A DNA stretch of 64,000 bases from assembly GCF_002797875.1 (NCBI RefSeq), contig NZ_PGFC01000003.1, positions 124,001 to 188,000 on the forward strand. The letters are read 5' to 3'. The stretch comes from Pseudoscardovia suis. GTDB taxonomy: Bacteria; Actinomycetota; Actinomycetes; Actinomycetales; Bifidobacteriaceae. Every line of letters begins with the position of its first letter. The stretch's first letter is position 1. Positions 45,930 through 58,214 of this stretch are shown piece by piece. The position numbers were made by a program, and so were the translations under genes. The notes beneath the pieces are model-generated. The model was not told where the DNA came from. It worked only from the letters and a program-made list of their open reading frames with translations, and did no database searches.

Positions 45930-46220
45930 ATGCCTCAGTATCAAGTCGATTCGGAACAGATCCAGACGTCGAGCGCCGCAGTGCAACAGTCCGTTGCGCA
46001 AATCCGCTCCTCGGTCAACGGCATGTATTCCAATCTCACCCAGCTGCAAAGCGTCTGGCGAGGTGGAGCCGCCAACCAATTTGGCAGCCTCATGACCCAA
46101 TGGCGTTCCGCACAGCAGCAGATGGAAGCATCACTCGAAAGCATTCAGAATGCGCTGAGCCGCGCATCGTCGGTGTATTCAGAAGCCGAGATGCAAGCTT
46201 CTCGCCTGTTTGCATCATGA
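45930..46220 (+). CDS. WXG100-family (EsxA-like) protein
   Basis: A 96-residue helical hairpin protein of the type secreted by type VII (ESX) systems. The W-x-G turn is Trp43-Arg-Gly45 in LQSVWRGGAANQF, and a Y-x3-E secretion signal occurs at Tyr83-Glu87. The ATG follows GGAAGGAGGTGACAGCA, a perfect ribosome-binding site. No EccC-type ATPase or second WXG100 gene is in the window, so it is an orphan here. An in-frame upstream extension to 45852 is rejected. Upstream to 45565 no other gene is seen. Confidence 0.9.
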   Translation: MPQYQVDSEQIQTSSAAVQQSVAQIRSSVNGMYSNLTQLQSVWRGGAANQFGSLMTQWRSAQQQMEASLESIQNALSRASSVYSEAEMQASRLFAS

Positions 46221-47264
46221 CACGCCGCAACGCAAGCATCATGGCTCACAGCATGATGTGCCGCGACTGCACACCATGAGTCGGCGCCGCCCAATGCCGC
46301 TGGGCGGATGCCAACCACCCATATATGCCACAGGCAGACGGTCCAGTTGATGAACCCTCACGACGATTGTTCATTCATTGGATGGCGCTGCAGATGGAAT
46401 CAATCCTAGGCAGATTCCATCACGGCATATTCCATAACAACAGATTCCATTGCGAGCCCCGGATCGACCGTGGACTCCTCTCTTTTCCTTCGCACAAATC
46501 CGGGGCTTAATTCCGTTCCCCGCATCGCATGATGCACACCCTCCTGGCGAAATCCACGGTATCCTTTTCGCCGGGAGGACTTTCCCATGCCCGCACACGA
46601 AAAGTCAGCACTTACAAGGCGCACGCGAAAAGTCAATACGCATGTCAGGCCACGCCGACATGGACGGACACCATAAGCATCTCTGCATGTGGCTACCAAG
46701 CAATGGGACATCAAGCACAGACACCCGAACACAGACACCGACACCGAGCACCGACACCGGGCACAGACACCGGGCACAGACACACAAACAAAATCCCCAA
46801 ACACAGATAGATACCCAAGCAAAGATTCCGAATACATACACCCAGGCAAAACATCCAAGCGCACAGATGCGAAGCACCCCCATCAAATCCTGCACGGCAT
46901 GAATGGCCTTCACCAAGCAAAACACCAAGCACAACATCCAAGTACACAGATGCGAAGCACCTGTCACCCGACGGGCATCGCACATATCACATGATGAGGA
47001 ATCTCACCGATTACGCGTCGTGGCAAACACAGCTGTCAAAGCTGCGAGATGATGGGACTTCTTAAACATCAATATCAATAGCATGGCCATCATCGAGGCC
47101 CAGCATCGTGCCATCATCAAAGCCCGAGCGGTATATCGACATGCAAGGCACGATACAAGTGTTACACCGACGGACAGAGCGCAATCCGACAGTCAGAGCA
47201 CAATCCAACAGTCAAAGCGCAATCCAAACCAGAATGCAAATCCAGAAACCCAACATGCCTCGCG
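46221..47264. other. Gene-free repeat-containing stretch
   Basis: About 1 kb without a credible gene. It has a stem CCGCCCA/TGGGCGG (46287-46307), possibly ending the WXG100 transcript; a stem GCCCCGGAT/ATCCGGGGC with a long loop (about 46456-46507); and ACACCGGGCACAG-type short repeats (46720-46790). Two 28-base direct repeats with two differences lie at 46851-46878 and 46934-46961, and three about 19-base repeats AGCGCAATCC... at about 47168-47226. The texture suggests decayed repetitive sequence. Confidence 0.45.
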
Positions 47265-47370
47265 AAAAACAAAAATCCCAGCATCGGGATTCCTGCACTG
47301 TCAGTGTGAGAGGAACCCCTGTGTTGGGATTCTCATGACTGTCAGTGGCAGGAATATCCGAATGCTGGGA
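47265..47370 (-). terminator. groEL terminator, long-stem
   Basis: About 21 bases at 47276-47296 and 23 at 47348-47370 are near-perfect inverted repeats (TCCCAGCAT...CCTGC). An inner hairpin lies between them. On the minus strand TTTTTGTTTT follows. Confidence 0.8.
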
Positions 47371-47412
47371 GCAATTCAGAGATCAGGCACCATTACCTGG
47401 TGCTCGTCTGAA

Positions 47413-50169
<2,757 letters not shown>

Positions 50170-51120
50170 ATGTGCACTGGCGTTCGCTTTGCCGATGACA
50201 ATGGAAATATGTATTTCGGCCGCAATCTCGATTGGTCGTTCTCGTACGGCGAGAAAATCGTTGTGACCCCACGCGGATACCAGGCGCCGGTCGCGTTCAA
50301 TGCGACTGTCGCCGACCCCAAGCCTGTCATGGGCGTGGGAATCATCGTCGAAGGCATGCCGATGTACTTCGACTGCGCAAATGACGAGGGGCTGGCTGTC
50401 GCAGGACTGAACTTCCCTGGATACGCTCAGTACGCCGACGCCCCGGTTGACGGCACCATCAACGTTGCCGCCTACGAACTGCCCTTCTGGATCGCCCGCA
50501 GCTTCTCCACGGTCGATGAGGTTGAGGAAGCTTTGAAGAATGTTACGGTGGTTGCCAAGCAAGTCAACGACCAATATCCCGTTTCATTCCTGCATTGGAT
50601 TGTCGGCGACGGCAAGCGCAGCATAGTGATCGAAGTGATGGCGGATGGCATCCATGTGCATCATGACGGCGTCGACGTGCTCGCCAACCAGCCGACCTTC
50701 GACTGGCATACCGAGAACCTGCGCAACTACCTGAGCATGGACCCGCGAGTTCCCGAACCGGTCAAGTGGGGAACCCAGGAACTCAGCGCATGGGGCTCCG
50801 GCTCAGGCATGCGTGGCATCCCAGGCGATTACAGCTCTCCGTCCCGCTTTGTGCGCGCAGCATATACGAACGCGCATTATCCGGCACAGCAAACCGAAGA
50901 AGCGAACGTGTCCCGTCTGTTCCACACTCTCGATTCCGCATCGATGGTGGACGGCTGCGCACTCATGAGCAATGGCCAATACGAGAAGACCATCTATACG
51001 AGCGGCTTCTCGGCAAAGACCGACACTTACTACAAGAACACGTACGAGGATCCGACGATCAAGAGCTACCACATGTCCGACTTCGACCTCGAGGGCGCCG
51101 AACTGCAAACCGCTGAATAA
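50170..51120 (+). CDS. bsh: Bile salt hydrolase (choloylglycine hydrolase family)
   Basis: This N-terminal-nucleophile hydrolase releases glycine or taurine from conjugated bile salts and is typical of gut bifidobacteria. In the 316 residues the nucleophile is Cys2 (after Met removal), with Arg18 and Asp21 in YFGRNLDWSF, the Asn of AGLNFPGYA, the Asn of LANQPTFDW, and the Arg of SSPSRFVRAAYTNAHYP, all expected catalytic or oxyanion-hole residues. Length and sequence closely resemble the B. longum enzyme as I recall it. TAAGGAGTAAGTAAC precedes the ATG. It stands alone with two strong hairpins downstream. Confidence 0.96.
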   Translation: MCTGVRFADDNGNMYFGRNLDWSFSYGEKIVVTPRGYQAPVAFNATVADPKPVMGVGIIVEGMPMYFDCANDEGLAVAGLNFPGYAQYADAPVDGTINVAAYELPFWIARSFSTVDEVEEALKNVTVVAKQVNDQYPVSFLHWIVGDGKRSIVIEVMADGIHVHHDGVDVLANQPTFDWHTENLRNYLSMDPRVPEPVKWGTQELSAWGSGSGMRGIPGDYSSPSRFVRAAYTNAHYPAQQTEEANVSRLFHTLDSASMVDGCALMSNGQYEKTIYTSGFSAKTDTYYKNTYEDPTIKSYHMSDFDLEGAELQTAE

Positions 51121-51145
51121 AACGACCGGAACAGTTCTCCGCATC

Positions 51146-51203
51146 AATCGCTGGCTAACCTGGCGCATCGCATGGCAACGTTGTGCCAGGTTAGCCAGCG
51201 ATT
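51146..51203 (+). terminator. First hairpin after bsh
   Basis: A 19-bp perfect inverted repeat, AATCGCTGGCTAACCTGGC and its complement, with a 20-base loop. No T-tract follows. Confidence 0.75.
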
Positions 51204-51285
51204 AAGCGCCTGACGACATGCATACCCGACGCGTGCGTAACATCACCGCCTCGATTGCACGTCGTCAGGCGCTTTGCATGTTTAT
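51204..51285 (+). terminator. Second hairpin after bsh
   Basis: AAGCGCCTGACGAC (51204-51217) pairs with GTCGTCAGGCGCTT (51261-51274) and is followed by TGCATGTTTATATTTT. It begins at the base after the first hairpin. From here to 51538 no gene is seen; a weak GGTGAC/GTCACC stem lies near 51496-51525. Confidence 0.65.
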
Positions 51286-51538
51286 ATTTTGTGCGTTATA
51301 TGCCGTGCTGCAATGAAGGCGTATGCATGCCACGCCCTTGCGTCTTAACATCAACGCACCCGGTGTCAGCTTCGCGCCTTGCCTCACTATTGCACCTAAC
51401 CGCACATTGCGTCCTGGCGTCAAGAAACAGGCGCAAACGTTTCAAGTGTCATACAACGGAACGCCAAGCAATCAAGTACCGATATCCACTGTCAGGTGAC
51501 CGAACCAAACACTAATAGTCACCAATGCTCATATGCAC

Positions 51539-52447
51539 TTATACGACTGAAAGGAAGCGCCCTTCGCATAGCAATTTGACGGTGGCGTCCGGCGTAAGGT
51601 TTTCTCCCAGCAGATTCGGTTTGCCAGCACCATGCCAATCCGAGCCGCCTGTAGCGAGCAATCCATAGCGCTGCACAAATTCGGCAAGCCTCACACGCTG
51701 GTCAGGATCATTGCCCCGATGCCATATCTCGATGCCATCCAGCCCGGCATCGATAAGTTCAATAATTCGATCATCGGAAAGCAGATACTTATTTCGCGAG
51801 CGATCGCCAGCATGTGCGAGCACCACTACCCCACCGGCTCGTTTGACTGTTTGAACCACCTGCACCGGCGTCGGCGAAGGCACATGGATGTAATACTTGC
51901 TGGTGGTTGCGATTATTGTTGCGAATGCTTGCGAGCGCGATGAACAGATTCCTGCTGCAACCAATGCATCTGCGATATGAGGGCGTCCGACTGTGGTCTG
52001 CGTGCCCTCGCGCACCTGTGCACGAACCGACTCCCAAGTGATCTGGGGATAATCCTGCGAGATTCGTTCCACCATCTCCTGCACTCTTGCCAATCGCGCC
52101 GCCCGCGTATCCGCGAACATGCGCGCAAGCCCCTTATCATCGGGATTGTAAAGGTACGCAAGCATATGAACACTCGTATGATCGACGTGAGCGGTTATCT
52201 CAGTGCCGCGAACCAACGGCATGCCATATTGGCGTGCAGCTTGCACCGCCCGATCCCAGCCGTTCCAAGTATCATGATCTGTGATAGCCACACCATGCAA
52301 GCCCAGTTCCCGCGCTTCGGCGATGAATTCCTCAGGCGTCTTGGTGCCATCGGAAAAACGCGTGTGGCAGTGCAGATCCCATCCGCGCACCGGCGCCTCT
52401 TCGATGCCTGCCTTACCAAGGCGTTTCGTATCTTCGTTCTCGAGCAT
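51539..52447 (-). CDS. PHP-domain metal-dependent phosphoesterase
   Basis: About 302 residues of the PHP family (trpH/YciV-like), which hydrolyse phosphoesters such as 3',5'-nucleotides or short RNA ends. Metal-binding motifs are DLHCHTRFSDGT (HxH), VAITDHDT, a central VGRPHIADALV, VVLAHAGD, and GGSDWHG near the C-terminus. The start is uncertain: ATG 52447 with GGGTGG upstream is chosen, but the frame is open to 52498. It is not in an obvious operon; the plus-strand VKOR gene is divergent. Confidence 0.85.
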   Translation of the reverse strand: MLENEDTKRLGKAGIEEAPVRGWDLHCHTRFSDGTKTPEEFIAEARELGLHGVAITDHDTWNGWDRAVQAARQYGMPLVRGTEITAHVDHTSVHMLAYLYNPDDKGLARMFADTRAARLARVQEMVERISQDYPQITWESVRAQVREGTQTTVGRPHIADALVAAGICSSRSQAFATIIATTSKYYIHVPSPTPVQVVQTVKRAGGVVVLAHAGDRSRNKYLLSDDRIIELIDAGLDGIEIWHRGNDPDQRVRLAEFVQRYGLLATGGSDWHGAGKPNLLGENLTPDATVKLLCEGRFLSVV

Positions 52448-52749
52448 GCCACCCATCGTAGCGTGAGGCTTCCTCTCCAAAGTCGGCAGTGGCCTCATTC
52501 ACCACGCAACCGCACGCAATGCATGCGCATGCCTCCAGCTAATCACCTACTTGTGTTGCGCTTCACTGCCATGCGCCTCGCCCTCGTGCCGTTGGGCAAC
52601 ACCGCCGTGTCCATTGCGCCTCGCCCTCATACCGTTGCGCAACACCGCCGGCCAAACCCCTGTTTGTTCCAACCGGCGTCATGAACCACCGGGGCGGCAT
52701 AGGCTACTGTGTAAAAGGTAAACGAACAATACGAAACAGCGAGGTTTGT

Positions 52750-53496
52750 ATGTCACACCACCGCAGCACCGCTTTGACACCGTCATCCGCAGCATCAAAA
52801 AAACCTGTCGAAGAGTCACGAACCGCAGAAAGCGACAGTGACGAGGATTGGGCGGAGGATGATGCGGCAAGCCTTGAGGAACACCCCATGCCCACTGGGT
52901 GGCGTCACCGTTCGACATGGCTATACCTACTACACCTGCTGGCAAGCCTCGCCGCTATCATCGCCTCGTTCATACTTTCCGCCGACGCATTGTATTCCGC
53001 GAGGCATCCTGACGTGCTGCTCGATTGCGACCTCAATGCAAAAGTCTCCTGCTCCACCGTGGCACAATCATGGCAGGCGGAAATCATCAAGCTGGGCAAC
53101 CTCAGCTTCCCCAACGCGTATTTCGGCATCGCGGCGGAATCCGTGTTCATCACAATCGCCGTTCTTGGACTCTCTCGCGTGATCTTCCCACGCTGGTTCG
53201 CGCTATGCGCCTGGCTGGGAAACTTGGCAGCGCTGCTGTATGCATATTGGTTGCTCTCACAGTCCTTGTTCGTCATTAACGCCTTGTGCCCGTGGTGCAT
53301 CCTTCTGATGTTCTCAACGACCATTCAGTTCATGGCACTTTCCCACGCAACAGTTACGGTACAAGGGCTGCCGCGCCACCCGCGCAAGCTCGCCACCTAC
53401 TACCGGCTTGGCGCGGACCTGTTGGTGGATGTGGTGTGGATCGTGGCCATTGTCGCCGTCATCCTTGCTGTGGATGGGTCCGCTATTTTCTCATGA
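52750..53496 (+). CDS. Vitamin K epoxide reductase (VKOR) family protein
   Basis: A membrane thiol-disulphide enzyme that in actinobacteria reoxidises DsbA-like proteins for disulphide formation outside the cell. Of 248 residues the first 68 are polar and acidic; four to five helices follow. The loop cysteines are in LDCDLNAKVSCSTV, and the redox pair is CPWC in NALCPWCILL near residue 189. The start at 52750 follows GCGAGG; a longer in-frame start is less likely. No DsbA-like partner is adjacent. Confidence 0.9.
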   Translation: MSHHRSTALTPSSAASKKPVEESRTAESDSDEDWAEDDAASLEEHPMPTGWRHRSTWLYLLHLLASLAAIIASFILSADALYSARHPDVLLDCDLNAKVSCSTVAQSWQAEIIKLGNLSFPNAYFGIAAESVFITIAVLGLSRVIFPRWFALCAWLGNLAALLYAYWLLSQSLFVINALCPWCILLMFSTTIQFMALSHATVTVQGLPRHPRKLATYYRLGADLLVDVVWIVAIVAVILAVDGSAIFS

Positions 53497-53635
53497 CCTG
53501 CATCGGCCTCTCGTCTTGTCATGTCGTCACAATGCCATCGCAGTAGCATTCCATCGCTTCAGGCGCTAACGACGAACGAAAACACCCAACAAACATCCGA
53601 GGACCGCACCGGGACGAAACCGAAATATACCGATG

Positions 53636-53685
53636 AAAAATGCAGATGGCCCGGACTTGATGAATCCAAGTCTGGGCCATCTGCA
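53636..53685 (-). terminator. dapF terminator
   Basis: TGCAGATGGCCC/GGGCCATCTGCA (53641-53685) with an inner ACTTG/CAAGT pairing. On the minus strand TTTTT follows at once. A second stem, CCGCTGAC/GTCAGCGG (53716-53744), lies at the dapF stop. Confidence 0.85.
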
Positions 53686-53737
53686 CAAGCATCATGGCTG
53701 ATGATGCGCACCGCCCCGCTGACTGTCATCCTGACTG

Positions 53738-54697
53738 TCAGCGGAAATGGACAGACGGGGCATTCGCATCATCAAGGAACTCGACTTTGCCGATGATCCT
53801 GGCATCACCGGTGAGTTCCACACTCGAAGGAGTCACTTTCACCTTCACCACGCCTCCGCGAATGCGGATATACCACTCATTCACGCCCGTCTTCGACGAG
53901 AGCACAACCGCCGTGGCGCACAATCCTGTGCCGCAGGACATCGTTTCACCAACGCCCCGTTCATTCACACGCATGTATGCGTAGCCACGTTCGTCTTCTC
54001 TGATACTTTCAAGACGCACGAACTCCACATTCTGTCCACTTTCCAGCGGCGGCTGCACGATGGGCGGACGGGACAGGTCTAGGGCTTCCACGCCTGGCAA
54101 TTCGGTATCAACACCGCCGATTCGACCCGACAAGTCATCCACAAGGCACACCACATGGGGATTGCCCATGTTGACGTACGTTCCTCGTACGCTGCCCGGA
54201 GTGTTGGCAAGGGAGACGCGGAATCTCCCGTCATCGCCCTTCGACCACGGTCCCATATCGACATGAAGCACGTTACGACCCAGCCCTTCGACTTCCCCTA
54301 GGAAATCCAAGCGCTTCACGCCGGCTCGCGTGCCCAACACGAATGTGTGCTGGGCGGTGCTATCCCAATATCCCAACCGTTTTGCGAACAGTGAAATGAC
54401 CCGCGAACCATTGCCGCACATCTCTGCGACGCTTCCATCGGCGTTGTAATAGTCCATGAACCATTCGGCGCCCTGCGAGATAAGCCTTTCGGCTTCCTGA
54501 GCCTCGAGCTGAGGTATGCTCGCGTAGAAACGCGTGGGAACGAGCCTGAGCAAACCATCGGCTCCCAAGCCCTTGTGCCGGTCGCACAGAAAACGAATCT
54601 CCCCATCCGACGGCTGCAGGCTTCCATCGGGATCGGCATACAGCACGAAATCATTAGCCGTACCGTGCCCTTTATATACAGTGCGTGGAATCGTCAT
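53738..54697 (-). CDS. dapF: Diaminopimelate epimerase
   Basis: It converts LL- to meso-diaminopimelate in lysine synthesis. The 319-residue protein begins MTIPRTVYKGHGTANDFV. The two catalytic cysteines lie in AEMCGNGSRV and ETMSCGTGLCATA, and FVRLESIREDERGYAYMRVNERGVGET matches the family. No clear ribosome-binding site precedes ATG 54697, and the frame is open upstream to 54796, so the start is tentative. Confidence 0.92.
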   Translation of the reverse strand: MTIPRTVYKGHGTANDFVLYADPDGSLQPSDGEIRFLCDRHKGLGADGLLRLVPTRFYASIPQLEAQEAERLISQGAEWFMDYYNADGSVAEMCGNGSRVISLFAKRLGYWDSTAQHTFVLGTRAGVKRLDFLGEVEGLGRNVLHVDMGPWSKGDDGRFRVSLANTPGSVRGTYVNMGNPHVVCLVDDLSGRIGGVDTELPGVEALDLSRPPIVQPPLESGQNVEFVRLESIREDERGYAYMRVNERGVGETMSCGTGLCATAVVLSSKTGVNEWYIRIRGGVVKVKVTPSSVELTGDARIIGKVEFLDDANAPSVHFR

Positions 54698-54991
54698 GCG
54701 ACCCATAGTACGCCGCAGCCCCAGCAATTCCGGGGCGAGCACCCTTTGAGCCCATAGCGAAACGATTCTTTCATTATTTCCCATCCTTTCTGGCACATGC
54801 GCGCTTCTTCACGAAAACAGGCGCAGCGGGAAGACACGGCGCGACACAAAGAGAAGGTTCTTCTCCTGCGCAGCACCATCACCGGCACATGCAATCAACC
54901 ACACGCGCCCTCGATGCCGCTAGACTTGAACGAGACAACCGGGTTATGCGCATACCCGTGACCATTGCGCAACCAGGAGATAGAGAAAAGC

Positions 54992-55831
54992 ATGAAGACC
55001 GCATTGATCGATGTAGGCGGCGGATACCGCGCGGTATATGGAACCGGAATCGACGATTTCTGCCTCAAACACGGCATTACCTTTAACCATTGCTATGGGG
55101 TGTCCGCCGGAAGCGCCAATCTCGCTTCCTTCCTCGCCGGGCAATACCAGCGTTCCTACAAGTTCTACATGGAATATTCGTTCCGCCGTGAATACGCCAG
55201 CTGGTATAACTTCCGACAGACCGGCGATTTCATCAATCTCGATTACATCTACAGTGTCCTTTCGAACCACGATGGCGAGTATCCGCTCGACTTTGACGCA
55301 TTCCAATCAAACCCGACGGATTTCACCACGGTTGCGGCGGACGCGACCACAGGCAAAGCCCACTATTTCCCCAAAAGCCGCATGAGGCAGGATGATTACG
55401 CCATCTGTAAGGCCTCAAGCGCAGTTCCCGTCGTCAACCATCCCTACGTGGTTGACGGAGTGCCCTACTTCGATGGAGGAATCGCTGACCCCATCCCTTG
55501 GCGCAAGGCCTATGAAGGCGGATGCGACCGGATCATCATCGTTCTTACGCACCCCAAGGCATGGATCCGCCCGCAGAAAAAGGACGAGCTCCCGGCGAGA
55601 ATCCTCAGCCGCACATATCCCAACGCAGCCCGTTCCATGTGGTACCGCGCACGCACCTACAATTCCGAATCGACACAGGCGCGCATGTGGGAGAAGTCAG
55701 GGCGAGTGCTAATCCTTGCCCCGCGCAAGCTCTATGGACTCGATACGCTGAAACGCACGAAGGAGGGAATGGCGATGATGTACCGTCAGGGATACAGCGA
55801 CGCGCAAGCGATCGAAGACTTCCTTTCCTGA
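54992..55831 (+). CDS. Patatin-like phospholipase family protein
   Basis: A 279-residue serine hydrolase. The glycine-rich oxyanion segment is DVGGGYRAVYGTG near residue 7, the nucleophile elbow is GVSAGS near residue 36, and the catalytic Asp is in DGGIADPIP near residue 160, giving the Ser-Asp dyad of patatins (YjjU/RssA-like bacterial group). The start follows AGGAG at 54979-54983. It probably acts on lipid acyl esters; no signal peptide is seen. A GCTGTGGTG/CACCACAGC stem (55897-55935) may end the transcript. Confidence 0.9.
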   Translation: MKTALIDVGGGYRAVYGTGIDDFCLKHGITFNHCYGVSAGSANLASFLAGQYQRSYKFYMEYSFRREYASWYNFRQTGDFINLDYIYSVLSNHDGEYPLDFDAFQSNPTDFTTVAADATTGKAHYFPKSRMRQDDYAICKASSAVPVVNHPYVVDGVPYFDGGIADPIPWRKAYEGGCDRIIIVLTHPKAWIRPQKKDELPARILSRTYPNAARSMWYRARTYNSESTQARMWEKSGRVLILAPRKLYGLDTLKRTKEGMAMMYRQGYSDAQAIEDFLS

Positions 55832-56404
55832 AGAAGATTGCCTGCCCCAAGTTCCCTCGGTTCCTTTTCAAGAATCCAGCCAATGCCCACCGCCGTGCTG
55901 TGGTGTGCAACGTCATCAACGATGTGCACCACAGCGTCATCAACAGCATCATTTCACTGCGCAAACTACCCTTGCGGTACACACCACCAACCGGTCACCG
56001 AAGGCTGACAGCAACGGTGAATAGCAACAACGGACAGCGGAAAATAACAACGGAGGACAGCGGAAGACAGCAGAGGGACATAAGCGATTGCGTTTGTGAC
56101 GTGCATCGGCAACGCTGCGTACCACAAACGCAAGGCACCCTCAGCGCAGAGAAAATGTGGTCCAGCACAAGCGCCGTTCAGCGCACGGCAAACACAGTCC
56201 AGCGCAAATACACGCACCCGCCATGCAACAGGCTTGGCAGAGATACACAATTCCACAGAAGACAATGGCGAACCCATCGTCTACCATACCGAACACGCAA
56301 CGGACTCGTCAGACGCACAATCGCACATCCGCTTGTGCATACGTCGCATATCACCAACAGGTGCACGCATGGAATGCAGCCACACGCGACAACAGGAGGC
56401 AACA
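55832..56404. other. Intergenic between patatin gene and murI
   Basis: No gene recognised. It holds the stem at 55897-55935 and a perfect 11-bp hairpin TTGCGTTTGTG/CACAAACGCAA (56088-56133). Confidence 0.4.
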
Positions 56405-57235
56405 GTGAGCAACAACGCACCAATCGGAGTGTTTGATTCAGGCATGGGCGGCATCAGCGTTGTGCGCCAGATACGCCATGACATGCCATATGAAAACGTG
56501 ATTTTCTATGGCGATTCCGCACACGCCCCCTACGGTCTCAAGACAGTCGAAGAGATTCAAGGCTACTGTTTCAACATTGCAGACAGGCTGCTCGACATGG
56601 GCGCCAAGGCGCTAGTCGTGGCATGCAATACGGCCACCAGCGCTTGCATCACGCAAATGCGCGAACGCTATGACGTGCCTGTGATCGGCATGGAGCCTGC
56701 TTTGAAACTCGCATGCGACCGCGGCGAAGGCAAATCCCAGCATGTCATTGTCGCTGCCACTCCGCTCACTTTGCGTGAACGTAAGTTCGCACGGCTCATG
56801 TCACGTTTTCAAGACTCCCATACGATTGAAAAGCAACCCTGCCCCGACCTGGTGACCATCGTGGAAAACGGCAAACTCGACGATCGAGATCTGGTGATGC
56901 GCACCTTGCATGGATACTTCGACAAATACGACCTGGCTCATGTCGATTCCGTGGTGCTTGGCTGCACGCATTTCATTTTCTACAGGTCGTACTTCCGTCA
57001 ATTCATGCCCGACAATGTGGCGATTGTCGACGGCAACGAAGGAACCGTGCGACATCTTGGCGTCGTGCTGGAATCTTTGGGAAAGCTGGCCCCTCAGCCA
57101 GAGGATGAGGACGACGGTTCACAATCGGCACCCTCACACGGCTTCGAACTAGGGCATGTGACATTAATGAATTCGTCGCCGGACAAGAACGCTCTCGACT
57201 TGGAGCGCGCGTTGCTCGAAACGCCGCTGCACTGA
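56405..57235 (+). CDS. murI: Glutamate racemase
   Basis: It makes D-glutamate for peptidoglycan. The 276-residue protein has [14 protein letters not shown] at the N-terminus and the two catalytic cysteines in [11 protein letters not shown] and [12 protein letters not shown]. The start is GTG at 56405, five bases after AGGAGG; the frame is open far upstream, but that sequence is not MurI-like. An extra acidic insert (EDEDDGS) lies near the C-terminus. Confidence 0.94.
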   Translation: MSNNAPIGVFDSGMGGISVVRQIRHDMPYENVIFYGDSAHAPYGLKTVEEIQGYCFNIADRLLDMGAKALVVACNTATSACITQMRERYDVPVIGMEPALKLACDRGEGKSQHVIVAATPLTLRERKFARLMSRFQDSHTIEKQPCPDLVTIVENGKLDDRDLVMRTLHGYFDKYDLAHVDSVVLGCTHFIFYRSYFRQFMPDNVAIVDGNEGTVRHLGVVLESLGKLAPQPEDEDDGSQSAPSHGFELGHVTLMNSSPDKNALDLERALLETPLH

Positions 57236-57282
57236 ACACAGCGCCGGCGTCGATTCGCCCATACCATTCTCCCCATATAATT

Positions 57283-57336
57283 ATGTGGTCGCACCACTTT
57301 CTTCAACGGATTTTGTGGTGCGACCACATTTTTCGT
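57283..57336 (+). terminator. murI terminator
   Basis: A 15-bp perfect stem, ATGTGGTCGCACCAC/GTGGTGCGACCACAT, with a 17-base loop, followed by TTTTCGTT. Confidence 0.9.
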
Positions 57337-57477
57337 TGCATTGTTTACTTTCCTGTTGCCTTCTAAGTACTCCTTGTTACCCTTTCGCGCTACAGTGGCA
57401 ATTGTCATGCTACGAAAGCACATGATGTGACCGAGAAAGGTCCATGACCAATTGAGAAGCATTCATGGGAGTGAAAT

Positions 57478-58032
57478 ATGGTAAAAAAGGCAAAAGCAGC
57501 CACAGCACAAGCATCGACGAACGCGCCTGTTTCAGATGAGGAAGTCATCAACGCACTAACGACCCAGATGAACATCAAGGACGCAGCAAAGGCCTTGGGA
57601 CGTTCATATAACTGGCTTCTTAAGAAGAGCCACGACCTTGTGGAAGCCGGCGTCATCGAAAGCCGCGATGTGTACCCCGCATACCACCGAATCGGATTCC
57701 TTTCCTCCGATCGCGCAATCACGGTTTATTTCAACGCTTCGGTCTGGGAGCAGGAGGCTTATTACATCCGCGGCAGCTTCGACGGATGGACCTGCGCCCC
57801 TGGCTACCCTCTGCGCAAGGCGGGCAACGGCTATTATTCAGCCGTCATCACCATCCCTGCCGGTGTGGAAGGCGCGGATTTCTTCCTTGACAACGGTGGC
57901 GACATCACCAACGCCGAGAACCTGTATCAGCCTACTCCGGGCAGCAATTTCCACGTGAATCTGAACGATGGCACGGATTTCACCATCGAAGATTTCACCA
58001 ACGCCCACCCCGGCAAGCCTGAAACGCTGTAA
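57478..58032 (+). CDS. Helix-turn-helix-like plus starch-binding-like (CBM25/26-type) protein
   Basis: A 184-residue cytosolic protein, no signal peptide. Residues about 18-62 (SDEEVINALTTQMNIKDAAKALGRSYNWLLKK) look like a Fis/HTH-type DNA-binding segment. Residues about 78-175 resemble the CBM25/CBM26 fold: ITVYFNASVWEQEAYYIRGS, W-T-x-APGYPL, then a FFLDNGGDITNAEN stretch like the F-N-N-G-x-G-W-D-N-x2-G-x-N-Y end of those modules. Together they suggest a carbohydrate-sensing regulator; this is inference. The ATG follows GGGAGTGAAAT. A GH13 enzyme gene lies 2.3 kb downstream. Confidence 0.6.
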   Translation: MVKKAKAATAQASTNAPVSDEEVINALTTQMNIKDAAKALGRSYNWLLKKSHDLVEAGVIESRDVYPAYHRIGFLSSDRAITVYFNASVWEQEAYYIRGSFDGWTCAPGYPLRKAGNGYYSAVITIPAGVEGADFFLDNGGDITNAENLYQPTPGSNFHVNLNDGTDFTIEDFTNAHPGKPETL

Positions 58033-58087
58033 ATCATTGTGATTGCTCCGCTTGCGCCGAACGATGTTCGACGAAAGCAGTAATAAT

Positions 58088-58131
58088 ATTGCGCTCCGAT
58101 GACTCCATGCCATCGGAGCGCAATCATTTTA
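58088..58131 (+). terminator. Terminator after the starch-binding-like gene
   Basis: ATTGCGCTCCGATG/CATCGGAGCGCAAT, a 14-bp stem with a 9-base loop, followed by CATTTTAT. Confidence 0.8.
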
Positions 58132-58214
58132 TCCGCAGCTCCATCTGCCTCTACCCGTTCCGCCTCATCTGCCCCTGTTCCTATCCGCGCTTCCTATACC
58201 AATCATCGCTTGTT

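Noticed and set aside
46851-46961. Two 28-base direct repeats considered as a CRISPR remnant
   Set aside because: Only two copies, a 55-base spacer, no palindromic repeat and no cas gene.
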